A DNA stretch of 64,000 nt from Dechloromonas sp. Its GTDB lineage: Bacteria > Pseudomonadota > Gammaproteobacteria > Burkholderiales > Rhodocyclaceae. Within the stretch, counting starts at the first letter, position 1; each line of letters begins with the position of its first letter. This document shows positions 1 to 9,090 of this stretch, piece by piece. The stretch covers positions 62,001-126,000 of the forward strand of contig JAABQV010000001.1 in assembly GCA_011391255.1 (NCBI GenBank), in the 5' to 3' direction. Below the pieces are notes generated by a model, which worked only from the letters and a program-made list of their open reading frames with translations, was not told the origin of the DNA and did not search any database. The translations under genes were made by a program, and so were the position numbers.

Positions 1-1274
1 ACCAGACGCAGGTTGGCTTCGGTCATTTCACGCTTGGCGCGGCGGGCTTTGGCTTCGCCGGTAGACATCTGTTTATTGATGTCTTTCAGATCCCTGAGCG
101 GAATGCCGATGTGAGCTTGCAGGGCGAGCAGGCGCTTTTGCTCTTCCTTGATCGCCGGGCCGTTGCGGGTCAGGATGGCAACGTAGATCTTGGGGGCGGC
201 GGCAATTTCAGCGTCAGACCAGTCAAGATTGACTTCATTGCCCGGGAAGGACTGGATGAAATGCGGGCGTGGCATCTTGACGCGGTCAACGCAGATTTGC
301 TGGATTTTTCTTTCAGCGCGGCGCACGGTATCCACCATGCCACGCACACTGTCGCAGAGGCGTTCGATCGAGCGCGAAGTAAAGCGGATGTTGAGCAGTT
401 CGTTGGAGAGTTGCTGTTGCAGCTTGAGGTAAGCCTTATCTTGGGGGCCTTTGCTGTGCAGCAGTTTTTGCATTTTAGCGTGCAGGCCGCGAATGATCGT
501 GAAGCGCTCAAGGGCTTCTGTTTTTAGTTGCAGCAGTGACGCAGAAACGGCGCCGGCGCCGCCGTCGTCTTCGACTTCCTCGTCATCTTCTTCGCCGAGC
601 TCTTCGGGTAGTCCGGCGAGCGGCGGGGCTTCCACCGCGTTGGGGTCGATGACGCCGTCGACCAGTTCGTCGATGCGCATTTCTTCGCTCTCGACCTTGG
701 CGACCAGTTCGAGGATGTCGGTGATTGTTGTCGGGCAGGCGGAAATAGCCTGAACCATGTGTTTGAGGCCGTCTTCGATACGCTTGGCGATTTCGATTTC
801 GCCCTCGCGGGTGAGCAGTTCAACCGTGCCCATTTCGCGCATGTACATGCGCACCGGGTCAGTTGTCCGGCCAAACTCGGAGTCGACCGTGGACAGGGCC
901 TGTTCGGCCTGTTCTTCAACATCGTCGTCATTGGCGGCGGCGGCGGTGTCGGTCATCAGCATGTCTTCGGCAGCCGGGGCTTCATCGAAAACTTTGATGC
1001 TCATGTCGCTGAAGGTCGAGATGATGGCTTCGATGCTCTCGGCATCAACCACGTCGTCCGGCAGGTGGTCGTTGATTTCGGCGTAAGTCAGGTAACCGCG
1101 ATCCTTGCCCAGCTTGATCAGCGCCTTGAGACGCGTTTTACGCGCTTCAGCGTCGAGTGGTTCGGGCTTCTCTGCCATTGCACCACGGAGCAGGGCTTTT
1201 TCAGCAGCTCGCTCCTTTGCCTTGCTCAGGCGGGGCTTGGGAGCTTCTTCGACGGTGTCTGTTGCCTTAACCAT
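1..1274 (-). CDS. rpoD: RNA polymerase primary sigma factor RpoD (sigma-70), partial: C-terminus beyond left edge
   Basis: Housekeeping sigma factor that directs RNA polymerase to -35/-10 promoters. Reading from ATG at 1274 the frame stays open for 424 codons to the window edge. The protein starts MVKATDTVEEAPKPRLSKAK, has the N-terminal region 1.1-like acidic part, region 1.2 (DPVRMYMREMGTVELLTREG), the long non-conserved region with an acidic stretch (EEDDEEVEDD), and ends at the edge within MTEANLRLV of region 2.1. Regions 2.2 to 4 are outside the window. It lies 56 bp downstream of dnaG on the same strand, the classical macromolecular-synthesis operon order. Identity is certain; only the C-terminus is missing. 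Confidence 0.96.
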   Translation of the reverse strand, partial: MVKATDTVEEAPKPRLSKAKERAAEKALLRGAMAEKPEPLDAEARKTRLKALIKLGKDRGYLTYAEINDHLPDDVVDAESIEAIISTFSDMSIKVFDEAPAAEDMLMTDTAAAANDDDVEEQAEQALSTVDSEFGRTTDPVRMYMREMGTVELLTREGEIEIAKRIEDGLKHMVQAISACPTTITDILELVAKVESEEMRIDELVDGVIDPNAVEAPPLAGLPEELGEEDDEEVEDDGGAGAVSASLLQLKTEALERFTIIRGLHAKMQKLLHSKGPQDKAYLKLQQQLSNELLNIRFTSRSIERLCDSVRGMVDTVRRAERKIQQICVDRVKMPRPHFIQSFPGNEVNLDWSDAEIAAAPKIYVAILTRNGPAIKEEQKRLLALQAHIGIPLRDLKDINKQMSTGEAKARRAKREMTEANLRL

Positions 1275-1330
1275 GAATGCAATTCCTTGAATTTCGGAAA
1301 ACCGAAGATTTTACCATAACTTAGCTCATT

Positions 1331-3079
1331 TTATTCTTGTGACTGGCCGTGCTTGCCAAGCTTGCCCAGGAAAACGAGATACGCCGCCTTTTCGTCGGCA
1401 CTCAGGCCGGTGACGCCAAATTGCTGTGCCTTGGCCTGTAGCTTGGCGAAGTCCCGCTTCTCGCCGCCTTCCTGCAGGCGCGCCAGCGTGTCCTTGAATT
1501 CGCGCTCCGCTTCTGCTTCGTCAAACGCATCGCCGAGAAGTTCCGAAGCAGCTTGTTCAATTTGTGATTCTTCGGGTAGTCCGCGCAGTTGCTCGCGCAG
1601 GCCGGCGTAACTTGAGGCTTCCTGGTTGGCGGTGACCAGGCCGTGCAGGCGGATCAGGGCGGCGCGTTCGGGGTTGTCGGGCAGCAGATCAACCGGCAAT
1701 CGGGTCGCCAGTTGCGGCTTGTTGAGAATAATGCGCAACAGGTTGCGGGTCAGTGACGGTGCTGTGCGCTTTGCCTTGGCCGGTGCGGCAGGTGTATAGG
1801 ATTTGAGTTCGCAAAGGCGTTCAACTTCGCTCTGGGCAAAGCCGCTGGCTTCGGCGAGGCGTTTGACCAGTTGCAGGCGCAGCAGTGGCGTTGGCAATTT
1901 GAGCAGCAAGGGTTTGGCTTCGTAGATCAGTTGTGCCTTGCCTTCGGAGCTGGTCAGGTCACAGCGCTGGCCTAGCTCGCGCAGCAGGAAGTCGGAGAGC
2001 GGCATCGCCTGCTTGACCAGCGTATCGAATTCATCCTTGCCGTGGGCGCGGATGTAGCTGTCGGGGTCGTCGTCCTGCGGCAGAAAGATGAAGCCGAGGC
2101 GTTTGTTGTCGGCGAGCGCTTCGAGCGAATTTTCCAGCGCCCGCCAGGCCGCCTTACGCCCGGCGTTGTCGCCATCAAAGCAAAAAACGATACGGTCAAC
2201 CTGCCTTAATAGCTTGGTGACATGGGTCGCTGTGGTCGCCGTCCCGAGCGTCGCGACGGCGTTGCCGACACCGTTTTGCGCTAGGGCGATGACGTCCATG
2301 TAGCCCTCAGTGACAATGGCGGTGTTGGTGTCGCGCAGAGCCTGACGGGCTTGCGGCAGTCCGAAGACTTCGCGGCCTTTTTCGAAGAGCGGGGTTTCCG
2401 GCGAGTTGAGGTATTTCGGCTCGCCCTGATCGATGATGCGGCCACCAAAACCGATGATGTCGCCCTTGGGGTTGATGATCGGGATCATCAGGCGGTCGCG
2501 GAAGCGGTCGTAGCGTCGACCGGCTTCGTTCTCGATTACCAGGCCGGCAACTTTTAGTTCTTCGGCGTTGTAGTCGCTGAAAATGGCCTGCAGATTTTGC
2601 CAGCCATCGGGTGCGTAACCCATCCCGAAGCGAGCAGCCACTTCGCCGGTCAGGCCGCGTTTTTTGCAGTAGTCGACGGCGCGCGGAGTGGCCTTGAGCT
2701 GGTCTTTGTAATACTGCGCGGCGCGCGCCATGATCTCGATCAGTGCGCGGGTCTGGCCCGGTTTTTCGTCGTTGACGCTGCGCCCTTCGGATTCCGGCAC
2801 CTGCATGCCGGCTTTGCCGGCCAGTTCCTTGATCGCATCGACAAAGCCCATGCCCTGATATTCCATGACGAAGCTGATCGCCGTGCCGTGTGCGCCGCAG
2901 CCGAAGCAGTGGTAGAACTGCTTGGTCGGACTGACCGTGAAAGAAGGTGATTTCTCGTTATGGAAGGGGCAGCAGGCGGCGTAATTGGCACCAGCCTTCT
3001 TCAACGGGACGTAGGTATCCACCAGTTCGACAATGTCGACCCGGGCCAGCAAATCCTGAATGAATGAATCGGGAATCAT
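1331..3079 (-). CDS. dnaG: DNA primase DnaG
   Basis: Synthesises the RNA primers for lagging-strand replication. 582 residues, the usual full length. The N-terminal CHC2 zinc-binding domain shows C37-P-F-H40 and C58-x2-C61. The TOPRIM catalytic core follows, with EGYMD and the metal-binding DGDNAGRKA. The last ~150 residues form the variable helicase (DnaB)-interacting domain. The start MIPDSFIQDLLARVDIVELV is typical of the family. It sits between yqeY and rpoD in the macromolecular-synthesis operon. The 75 bp upstream of it hold an AT-rich repeat (see separate entry). Confidence 0.98.
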   Translation of the reverse strand: MIPDSFIQDLLARVDIVELVDTYVPLKKAGANYAACCPFHNEKSPSFTVSPTKQFYHCFGCGAHGTAISFVMEYQGMGFVDAIKELAGKAGMQVPESEGRSVNDEKPGQTRALIEIMARAAQYYKDQLKATPRAVDYCKKRGLTGEVAARFGMGYAPDGWQNLQAIFSDYNAEELKVAGLVIENEAGRRYDRFRDRLMIPIINPKGDIIGFGGRIIDQGEPKYLNSPETPLFEKGREVFGLPQARQALRDTNTAIVTEGYMDVIALAQNGVGNAVATLGTATTATHVTKLLRQVDRIVFCFDGDNAGRKAAWRALENSLEALADNKRLGFIFLPQDDDPDSYIRAHGKDEFDTLVKQAMPLSDFLLRELGQRCDLTSSEGKAQLIYEAKPLLLKLPTPLLRLQLVKRLAEASGFAQSEVERLCELKSYTPAAPAKAKRTAPSLTRNLLRIILNKPQLATRLPVDLLPDNPERAALIRLHGLVTANQEASSYAGLREQLRGLPEESQIEQAASELLGDAFDEAEAEREFKDTLARLQEGGEKRDFAKLQAKAQQFGVTGLSADEKAAYLVFLGKLGKHGQSQE

Positions 3080-3085
3080 GGTTGG

Positions 3086-3157
3086 TTGGTGAGGCGTAAT
3101 TGGTGATTAGTGAGGGGTAATTGGTTTTCCCAATCACTAATCCCTAATTCCCATTTA
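3086..3157. repeat. AT-rich dispersed intergenic repeat, copy A
   Basis: Between yqeY and dnaG lies a run built from short related words: GGTAATTGGT, GATTAGTGAGGGGTAATTGG and then CCAATCACTAATCCCTAATTCC, which is partly the reverse complement of the first half and so could fold imperfectly. The same words recur in the gap before the decarboxylase gene at 53.2 kb. It contains no reading frame of note and would be transcribed within the operon. Confidence 0.5.
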
Positions 3158-3598
3158 CTGCAGTGCCGCCTTGACCAGCTTGGAGACTTCGGCCATATCG
3201 GCTTTGCCAGCCAGGCGTGGCTTCAGGACGGCCATCAGTTTGCCCATGTCGGCCGGACCTTTGGCACCGGTTTCGGCGACGGCTGCAAGGACGATGGCGC
3301 TGGTTTCTTCCGTGCTCATCTTTTCCGGCAGGTAGGCACCGAGAACGGCGATTTCAAATTTTTCGGCATCAGCCAGATCCTGACGGCCGGCGGCTTCGTA
3401 TTGGGTAAAGCTGTCTTTGCGCTGCTTGGTCAGCTTTTCAATGATCGCGATCACGGCGGCGTCATCGAGTTCGACGCGCTCATCGACTTCTTTTTGCTTG
3501 AGGGCGGCGAGCAGTAGGCGAATCGCGCCCAGCTTGGCGGTTTCCTTGGCCTTCATGGCCGTTTTCATGTCGTCGGTAATGCGGGCTTTGAGGCTCAT
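3155..3598 (-). CDS. yqeY: GatB/YqeY domain protein
   Basis: 147-residue stand-alone YqeY protein, homologous to the C-terminal tRNA-binding domain of GatB, the amidotransferase subunit. It starts MSLKARITDDMKTAMKAKET and has the typical AIRLLLAALKQKEVDER and LGAYLPEKMS segments. Its function as a free protein is not well defined; a role in tRNA amidation or translation is the usual suggestion. It lies between rpsU and dnaG, a common insertion in the macromolecular-synthesis operon of beta- and gammaproteobacteria. Confidence 0.93.
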   Translation of the reverse strand: MSLKARITDDMKTAMKAKETAKLGAIRLLLAALKQKEVDERVELDDAAVIAIIEKLTKQRKDSFTQYEAAGRQDLADAEKFEIAVLGAYLPEKMSTEETSAIVLAAVAETGAKGPADMGKLMAVLKPRLAGKADMAEVSKLVKAALQ

Positions 3599-3618
3599 TT
3601 TCGGCTTTCTTAAAGCAA

Positions 3619-3648
3619 AGAGCCGCCAGCTGTTGGGCGGGCGGCTCT
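3619..3648 (-). terminator. Hairpin between rpsU and yqeY (likely partial terminator)
   Basis: AGAGCCGCC and GGCGGCTCT form a perfect 9-bp stem around a 12-nt loop. On the minus strand it is followed by TTTGCTTT, a weak U-rich tail. It lies just after the rpsU stop codon. An intra-operon terminator here would allow much more S21 than primase and sigma to be made, as known for the E. coli operon. Confidence 0.65.
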
Positions 3649-3672
3649 TCTGGTGCTGCGAAATTTTCTGGA

Positions 3673-3885
3673 TTAGAAAAGTTTCGGCGGCAGGGTCAGG
3701 CTACGGAGGCGCTTGTGCTGACGTTTGACAGCAGCGGCAGCCTTACGCTTACGCTCGGCGGTGGGCTTTTCGTAAAACTCACGGGCGCGCAGCTCGGTCA
3801 ACAGGCCAGTTTTTTCAACTGTGCGCTTGAAACGACGAATAGCAACTTCGAACGGCTCATTTTCCTTGACACGAATGTTCGGCAT
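3673..3885 (-). CDS. rpsU: 30S ribosomal protein S21
   Basis: 70-residue basic small-subunit protein starting [20 protein letters not shown], with the conserved [14 protein letters not shown] segment. The start is the ATG at 3885 rather than the GTG nine bases upstream, because AAGGGGGTGA, a very strong Shine-Dalgarno sequence, overlaps that GTG and is well spaced for the ATG. First gene of the macromolecular-synthesis operon; tsaD is divergent upstream, sharing a 140-bp intergenic region that must hold the operon promoter. Confidence 0.97.
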   Translation of the reverse strand: MPNIRVKENEPFEVAIRRFKRTVEKTGLLTELRAREFYEKPTAERKRKAAAAVKRQHKRLRSLTLPPKLF

Positions 3886-4025
3886 ATAAATCACCCCCTT
3901 CCGTAAGGCGCCTGCCAGGTCAAGTAAAAGGCAGTGCGCGCAAATTTGTTTTGTCCGCTAGATTGCGGAAAGCCAAGCAGTATATGCCAAAAAACCTTTT
4001 GCTCAAAATGTTAATATGTGCGCCT

Positions 4026-5060
4026 ATGTTGGTGCTTGGTATTGAATCTTCCTGCGACGAAACCGGTATTGCGCTTTACGACAGCGCCGCCGGGCTGTTG
4101 TCGCACGCGCTTTATTCGCAGGTGGCGATGCACGCAGAGTACGGCGGCGTCGTGCCGGAGTTGGCGTCGCGCGACCATATCCGGCGTGTGGTACCGCTGT
4201 TGCGGGAAACCCTGATCAAAGCCGGGCGCAAGCTTGACGATGTCGATGCGGTGGCCTACACGCGCGGCCCCGGTTTGGCCGGCGCGTTGCTGGTCGGCTG
4301 TGCGTTTGCCGAAGCATTGGCGGTGGCGCTCGATAAGCCGACGATTCCGGTGCATCACCTCGAAGGCCATTTGTTGTCGCCGCTGCTCTCAAGCGATCCG
4401 CCGACTTTTCCGTTTGTTGCCTTGCTGGTTTCCGGCGGCCATACACAGTTGATGCGGGTTGAGGGGGTGGGCCGGTATGAAATGCTTGGCGAAACGCTCG
4501 ATGACGCCGCCGGCGAAGCTTTCGACAAAAGCGGCAAGCTGCTCGGCCTGCCTTATCCCGGCGGTGCCCTGTTGTCGAAACTGGCCGAGCAGGGTAGGCC
4601 GGAAGTCTATATGTTGCCGCGCCCGATGTTGCATTCCGGCGATCTCAATTTCAGCTTTTCCGGCTTGAAGACGGCGGTGTTGATGCTGGTGCGCGAGCAG
4701 GGCGAAACTTTGACCGCCGAATTCAAGGCCAATGCAGCGCGCGCTTTTCAGGAGGCGATGGTTGAAGTGCTGCTGAAAAAATCGCTCAAGGCGCTCAAGC
4801 AGAACGGCCTCAAGCGTCTGGTGGTGGCCGGCGGGGTGGGCGCCAACAAACAGTTGCGGTCAACGCTGAATAGCGAGGCAAAACGCAAAGGCTTTCGCGT
4901 CCATTACCCGGAGCTGGATTTTTGTACCGACAACGGCGCGATGATTGCGCTTGCCGGTTGTCTGCGTTTGCAGTCGGGAACGCCGGCAAAGGAAGCGGGG
5001 CAATTCGCGATTCAGCCGCGCTGGCCGTTGATGGAAATGTCGGATCAGCGCACGGCGTAA
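4026..5060 (+). CDS. tsaD: tRNA N6-threonylcarbamoyladenosine transferase TsaD
   Basis: Catalytic subunit that transfers the threonylcarbamoyl group to A37 of ANN-decoding tRNAs, working with TsaB and TsaE. 344 residues from the ATG that gives [14 protein letters not shown], the conserved N-terminus of the family. The metal-binding HHLEGH motif and the VSGGHTQL nucleotide-binding segment are present. Earlier in-frame ATGs exist (for example at 4009 and 3983) but add residues not typical of the family. It is divergent from rpsU, a conserved arrangement. Confidence 0.97.
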   Translation: MLVLGIESSCDETGIALYDSAAGLLSHALYSQVAMHAEYGGVVPELASRDHIRRVVPLLRETLIKAGRKLDDVDAVAYTRGPGLAGALLVGCAFAEALAVALDKPTIPVHHLEGHLLSPLLSSDPPTFPFVALLVSGGHTQLMRVEGVGRYEMLGETLDDAAGEAFDKSGKLLGLPYPGGALLSKLAEQGRPEVYMLPRPMLHSGDLNFSFSGLKTAVLMLVREQGETLTAEFKANAARAFQEAMVEVLLKKSLKALKQNGLKRLVVAGGVGANKQLRSTLNSEAKRKGFRVHYPELDFCTDNGAMIALAGCLRLQSGTPAKEAGQFAIQPRWPLMEMSDQRTA

Positions 5061-5080
5061 AAAATCGGCTTAAATTCGCC

Positions 5081-5092
5081 ATTGACCGCAAC
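5081..5092. repeat. ATTGACCGCAAC, near copy (11/12) of the recurrent 12-mer at a convergent junction
   Basis: Located in the 34-bp gap between the convergent tsaD and plsY stop codons. It differs from GTTGACCGCAAC at one base only. Confidence 0.6.
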
Positions 5093-5094
5093 AA

Positions 5095-5691
5095 TCAAGT
5101 ATTTTTCTTGCTGCCGATCTTGGACTCCTGCCCGGCAACAAGGCGCTGCATGTTCTGCCAGTGCTTGCCGATCAGCGCCATCGAGATGATGCCGACTACA
5201 AATATTTGGCTGCCGGCGCCATGCATCAATGCCGAAAACATTGGTGCCATTGCAGCGGCCAGTACTGCGGCTAGTGATGAGTAGCGCGAAACATAAGCGA
5301 CCAGCAGCCAGGTGCCTAGAACGGCCATGCCGAGCAAGGGGTCGAGGGCAAGTAGCACGCCGGCGGCGGTAGCGACACCTTTACCACCCTTGAATTTAAG
5401 AAAAACCGGGTAAAGGTGGCCAAGAAAAACGGCAAGCGCAACGAGGCCAACCAGCGCATCGGAAAAGCCCAGGCTTTGTGCGATGAAAACGGCGGCCCAG
5501 CCCTTGAAGCCGTCGCCAATCAGGGTCAGCAGCGCCGCCTTCTTGTTGCCGCTGCGCAAAACATTGGTCGCGCCAGGGTTGCCCGAGCCGTAACTGCGCG
5601 GATCAGCGAGCCCGAAAATTTTCGACGAAATCATCGCGAAGGGCACTGAGCCGAGCAGGTAGGCGGCGAGGATGGCGAGGGCGTTTTGCAT
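5095..5691 (-). CDS. plsY: Acyl-phosphate:glycerol-3-phosphate acyltransferase PlsY
   Basis: Integral membrane enzyme that transfers an acyl chain from acyl-phosphate to glycerol-3-phosphate, the first step of phospholipid synthesis (PlsX supplies the acyl-phosphate). 198 residues with about five hydrophobic segments. The glycine-rich motifs GSGNPGATNVLR and FKGGKGVATAAG, characteristic of PlsY, are both present. It starts MQNALAILAAYLLGSVPFA. Convergent with tsaD, divergent from folB. Confidence 0.96.
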   Translation of the reverse strand: MQNALAILAAYLLGSVPFAMISSKIFGLADPRSYGSGNPGATNVLRSGNKKAALLTLIGDGFKGWAAVFIAQSLGFSDALVGLVALAVFLGHLYPVFLKFKGGKGVATAAGVLLALDPLLGMAVLGTWLLVAYVSRYSSLAAVLAAAMAPMFSALMHGAGSQIFVVGIISMALIGKHWQNMQRLVAGQESKIGSKKNT

Positions 5692-5757
5692 GGGTCTTTA
5701 GGGTCGCTGAGGTACAATCGCGGCCAATTTTACACCGCTGCTACGGTCGACTGCCTT

Positions 5758-6108
5758 ATGGACATCATTTTCATCGAAGAGCTACGCGCCGAGACGTGGA
5801 TAGGGATTTATCCGCGTGAGAAAGCGATGCCGCAGACTGTCGAAATTTCTTTGCGAATTGGCGTGTCGACCGTATCTGCCGGCGCCAGCGACGATATTCG
5901 TGACACCGTCGATTACGCGGTGGTTGTCGAGCGTCTGCGCGGCGATCTTTCCTCCAGTCACTTCAATTTGCTCGAAGCCCTGGCCGAGCATGTGGCGACC
6001 TATCTTCTCGAAACCTTTGCCGTGCATTGGGTGCGCGTTTCGATCGCCAAGCTGGGGATGATGCCGGGCGTCAAGCGCGTTGGCGTGGTCATCGAACGTA
6101 CCCTCTGA
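5758..6108 (+). CDS. folB: Dihydroneopterin aldolase FolB
   Basis: Converts 7,8-dihydroneopterin to 6-hydroxymethyl-dihydropterin in folate synthesis. 116 residues, starting MDIIFIEELRAETWIGIYPRE, with the family pattern DTVDYAVVVERLR and the C-terminal VSIAKLGMMPGVKRVGV. The start is the ATG at 5758; the frame is open 72 bp further up but that part resembles nothing and includes a TACAAT that could be a -10 element. Divergent from plsY, as often seen in proteobacteria. Confidence 0.95.
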   Translation: MDIIFIEELRAETWIGIYPREKAMPQTVEISLRIGVSTVSAGASDDIRDTVDYAVVVERLRGDLSSSHFNLLEALAEHVATYLLETFAVHWVRVSIAKLGMMPGVKRVGVVIERTL

Positions 6109-6146
6109 GAGCTGCGGGGTCACAGGATTTTCGGCCGGTTTCCGGC

Positions 6147-6158
6147 GTTGACCGCAAT
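6147..6158. repeat. GTTGACCGCAAT, near copy (11/12) of the recurrent 12-mer at a convergent junction
   Basis: Located between the convergent stop codons of folB and the ZIP transporter. Flanking GGC on the left matches the extended form GTTGCGGTCAACGCC read on the minus strand. Confidence 0.6.
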
Positions 6159-6161
6159 TCC

Positions 6162-7037
6162 TCAGTAAATCGCGGCGAGCGCCGTCATCGCCGCAAACCC
6201 CGCGCCCAATCCGGCTGTGCCGGCAGATATCCTTCCAGCTTTGAGCGAGGCGGGAATCATTTCGTGGCTGACCACCCAGAGCATGGCGCCAGCCGCCGCG
6301 GCCAGGGCAAGCGGCAAAGTCACTTCGGCGAGACTGCCGGCAAGCGCGCCGAACAAGCCGCCAACCGGCTCGACCAGGCCAGTGGCAAGCGCAATAAGGG
6401 CGGCGCGCACCGGAGCGACACCGAGGGCGAGCATCGCGCTGGCAACAATCCAGCCTTCCGGGATGTTCTGCAAGGCAATGCCAAGACTCATGCCGTGATC
6501 TATCCCGGCCGTTGCCGCAATGCCGACGGCCAGCCCCTCGGGCAGATTGTGGATGGCGATGGCGGCAACAACGAGCTGCAACTGTGGCTGACGCAGGCTG
6601 CTTTCGACTTCCTCGACATGCGCATGTGGCCACAGACGGTCAAGATTCTGCATCGCCGTAACGCCCGCCAGAAAGGCGATTCCGCTAGCGGCGGCGAGCA
6701 ATCCGACGTTGGCGCTGGCGCTGACTGCCTGAACGGCCGGAACCAGCAAGGAAAAAAGGCTGGCGGCTAGCATCATGCCGCCGGCGAGGCCAAGCATCGG
6801 CGCCATCATGCGTTCAGATGGCCGGCGCATGAAGAGTAGCGGAAGCGCTCCGATACCGGTTGCGGCACCAGCGAAAAGACTGGCTTCGAGCCCTTTTAGC
6901 GCCTGCGGGTGGGCGGCAAACCATTGCACCCCTTGAGCGATCAGAAAAGCCAGGCTGACGGCAGTCATCGTGAGGCCAACCCAAAGCGGGAGGCGGCTTT
7001 GCGGCTTGGCGTAATGCTGAATAACGAGTTGGGTCAT
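6162..7037 (-). CDS. ZIP family metal (zinc) transporter, ZupT-like
   Basis: Inner-membrane transporter of the ZIP family, which moves Zn2+ or related divalent metals into the cytoplasm. About eight hydrophobic segments. The signature metal-site motifs of helices IV and V are visible: HNLPEGLAVG and QNIPEGW, plus EPVGG further on. A short histidine-bearing loop (WPHAHVEEVE) precedes them. The start at 7037 (MTQLVIQHYAKP) is chosen because GGAG sits 8 nt before it and overlaps the upstream in-frame GTG. 291 residues. Substrate specificity cannot be read from sequence alone. Confidence 0.9.
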   Translation of the reverse strand: MTQLVIQHYAKPQSRLPLWVGLTMTAVSLAFLIAQGVQWFAAHPQALKGLEASLFAGAATGIGALPLLFMRRPSERMMAPMLGLAGGMMLAASLFSLLVPAVQAVSASANVGLLAAASGIAFLAGVTAMQNLDRLWPHAHVEEVESSLRQPQLQLVVAAIAIHNLPEGLAVGIAATAGIDHGMSLGIALQNIPEGWIVASAMLALGVAPVRAALIALATGLVEPVGGLFGALAGSLAEVTLPLALAAAAGAMLWVVSHEMIPASLKAGRISAGTAGLGAGFAAMTALAAIY

Positions 7038-7129
7038 GGCGGGCACTCCTTTGTCTTGAGTGCCACTTTAAGTTTTTGCCGGCAATAGCGCCAATGGATA
7101 GATTTAATCTGGTCGATTGCGAATGGCAA

Positions 7130-7621
7130 TCACGACTTGAGGGCGACTGCGACCGTGGTTGGATTCAGCGTGCGCACGATATCATGCGGATGCACGCCCA
7201 CTAAAAAGCCTCGCTTGCCGCCGTTGATATAGATCAGAGCCAGGTCAAGGATGCTCTTCTCGAGATAGACCGGCATTTGTTTTTTGGTGCCGAAGGGGCT
7301 GGTTCCGCCGACCAGGAACCCGGTGTGGCGGTTGGCGACTTCCGGCTTGCAAGGCTCGACTTTCTTGCAGCCGATCTGGCGTGCCAGCTCCTTGGTCGAT
7401 ACCTTGCAGTCGCCGTGCATCAGAACGATCAGCGGCTTGGCGTTTTCGTCTTCAAAGACCAGCGTTTTAACCACCGAATGCTCGGCAACATTCAGTTCGC
7501 GCGCCGACACTTTGGTGCCGCCATGTTCCTCATAGGCGTAAAGATGGCTGGAAAAAGCGATTTTGTGCGCCTTCAAAAATTTCGTCGCAGGCGTTTCGGG
7601 GGCGTATTCGTTCTTGGTCAT
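7130..7621 (-). CDS. ybaK: Cys-tRNA(Pro)/Cys-tRNA(Cys) deacylase YbaK/EbsC
   Basis: Trans-editing enzyme that hydrolyses Cys mischarged onto tRNA(Pro). 163 residues. The YbaK fold signatures are seen: KTLVFEDENAKPLIVLMHGD, the conserved lysine region VSTKELARQIGCKKVE, and GFLVGGTSPFGTKK. It lies 9 bp downstream of xerD on the same strand and is probably cotranscribed with ogt and xerD. Confidence 0.95.
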   Translation of the reverse strand: MTKNEYAPETPATKFLKAHKIAFSSHLYAYEEHGGTKVSARELNVAEHSVVKTLVFEDENAKPLIVLMHGDCKVSTKELARQIGCKKVEPCKPEVANRHTGFLVGGTSPFGTKKQMPVYLEKSILDLALIYINGGKRGFLVGVHPHDIVRTLNPTTVAVALKS

Positions 7622-7630
7622 GGGCGTATT

Positions 7631-8554
7631 TTATCCACGTGGATGGTGCATCGCGTGTAGCGATTTCAGACGTTCGCGGGCGACGTGAGTATAAATTTGC
7701 GTGGTTGAGATGTCGGCGTGGCCGAGCAGCAGTTGGACGACGCGCAGGTCGGCACCGTGGTTGAGCAAATGCGTCGCGAAGGCGTGGCGCAGGACGTGCG
7801 GCGAGAGTTTGGCCGGGGCGATGCCGGCAATCAATGCGTAGCGTTTGATCAGTTGCCAGAAGGCCTGACGGGTCATCGCGCCACCGCGCGCCGTAACGAA
7901 TAGCGACTCGCTTTGCTGGCCTTTAAGAATCTCCGGGCGGGCTTCGTTGAGGTAACGGGTGAGCCAGTCGATGGCCTGCTCGCCAAGCGGTACCAGGCGC
8001 TCCTTGCTGCCTTTGCCGAGGGCGCGGACAACGCCTTCGTTGAAGCCGACTTCATGGATCTTCAGATTGACCAGCTCGGAGACACGCAGGCCGCTGGCGT
8101 AGAGGGTTTCGAGCATGGCGCGGTCGCGCAGGCCGAGCGGGGTGTCAAGATCGGGGGCGGCGAGCAGGTGGTCGACCTGCTTCTCCGACATCACTTTGGG
8201 CAGCCGTGAGGGGCGCGCCGGGTTGGCCAGTTTCAAGGTCGGGTCGACAAAAATCCGGCCGCGCCCGAGTTGCCAGCGGTAGAAGCGGCGCAGCGTCGAC
8301 AAGTAACGCGATTGCGAGCTGGCGCGGGTTTGCCGCGAGAGCTCGGCAATGAAGGCGCTGAGCGTGGTTTCGCGCAGGTCGAGCAGACTTTCGCCGGCGT
8401 TATTGACCAGCCACAGCGAGAGGCGGCCGAGATCGGAGCGATAGCTGTCCAGCGTCGCCTTGGCCAGGCCGTCTTCCAGCCAAAGCGCGTCGCAGAAGTT
8501 GTCGACTTCGGCGAGATCAGCCGCGCGTGCTGGAAAATTCGCTGTTGTTTTCAT
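7631..8554 (-). CDS. xerD: Site-specific tyrosine recombinase XerD
   Basis: Tyrosine recombinase that, with XerC, resolves chromosome dimers at dif near the division septum. 307 residues: an N-terminal core-binding SAM-like domain ([12 protein letters not shown] onward) and a C-terminal catalytic domain with the RHRH-Y residues, visible as [33 protein letters not shown] and the nucleophile in IYTHV. It starts inside the 3' end of ogt (38-bp overlap), which implies translational coupling. XerD rather than XerC is judged from overall similarity and is less certain than the family. Confidence 0.9.
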   Translation of the reverse strand: MKTTANFPARAADLAEVDNFCDALWLEDGLAKATLDSYRSDLGRLSLWLVNNAGESLLDLRETTLSAFIAELSRQTRASSQSRYLSTLRRFYRWQLGRGRIFVDPTLKLANPARPSRLPKVMSEKQVDHLLAAPDLDTPLGLRDRAMLETLYASGLRVSELVNLKIHEVGFNEGVVRALGKGSKERLVPLGEQAIDWLTRYLNEARPEILKGQQSESLFVTARGGAMTRQAFWQLIKRYALIAGIAPAKLSPHVLRHAFATHLLNHGADLRVVQLLLGHADISTTQIYTHVARERLKSLHAMHHPRG

Positions 8555-9023
8555 GGGTCAGTAGCCAGCGTTTGATGTCCAGCAGCAGGCCGCCACGCTC
8601 GCCGGCAAAGCCGCCTAGTTTCTTGTCACCCGTACCGCCGGTGGCGACGACGCGGTGACAGGGAACGACCAGCGGAAACGGGTTGGCTCCGCAGGCTTGG
8701 CCGACGGCTCGCGGTGCATTTTTGAGCCTTTTTGCCAGTTGACCGTAAGTGTCTGTCCGGCCGCAGGGAATTCCCGAAATTTGTTCCCAGACGCGGCGCT
8801 GGAATATTGTGCCACTGGGGCGCAAGGGCAGGCTGAATTCAAAGGCCGGGTCGCTCAGGTAGTTGCGCAATTGACGTGCCGCTTCGCCAGCCAGCAAGGT
8901 GCCTGGCGTTTGCTCGGGCTGCGCTTCGAGAAAGTCGATACGAGTGATTTCATCCTCAGTGCAGCAAATGCCCAGCGCAAAGCCGGGGGCGGCGACGATG
9001 GCTTGATAGGGGATGGTATTCAT
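8517..9023 (-). CDS. ogt: Methylated-DNA--protein-cysteine methyltransferase Ogt
   Basis: Suicide repair enzyme that moves the methyl group from O6-methylguanine (or O4-methylthymine) to its own cysteine. 168 residues from the ATG giving MNTIPYQAIVAAPGFALGIC. The active-site PCHRVV is present, with the helix-turn-helix segment TDTYGQLAKRL before it and GANPFPLV just upstream. The frame is open for another 46 codons upstream but that extension overlaps the divergent MFS gene and is not conserved in character. Overlaps xerD by 38 bp. Confidence 0.93.
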   Translation of the reverse strand: MNTIPYQAIVAAPGFALGICCTEDEITRIDFLEAQPEQTPGTLLAGEAARQLRNYLSDPAFEFSLPLRPSGTIFQRRVWEQISGIPCGRTDTYGQLAKRLKNAPRAVGQACGANPFPLVVPCHRVVATGGTGDKKLGGFAGERGGLLLDIKRWLLTHENNSEFSSTRG

Positions 9024-9090
9024 GACAACTCTGTTCCGAACGGAGTGGTAGATTATCATGCGCCGGAAGCGACTTTGAGATGAGGCGGCG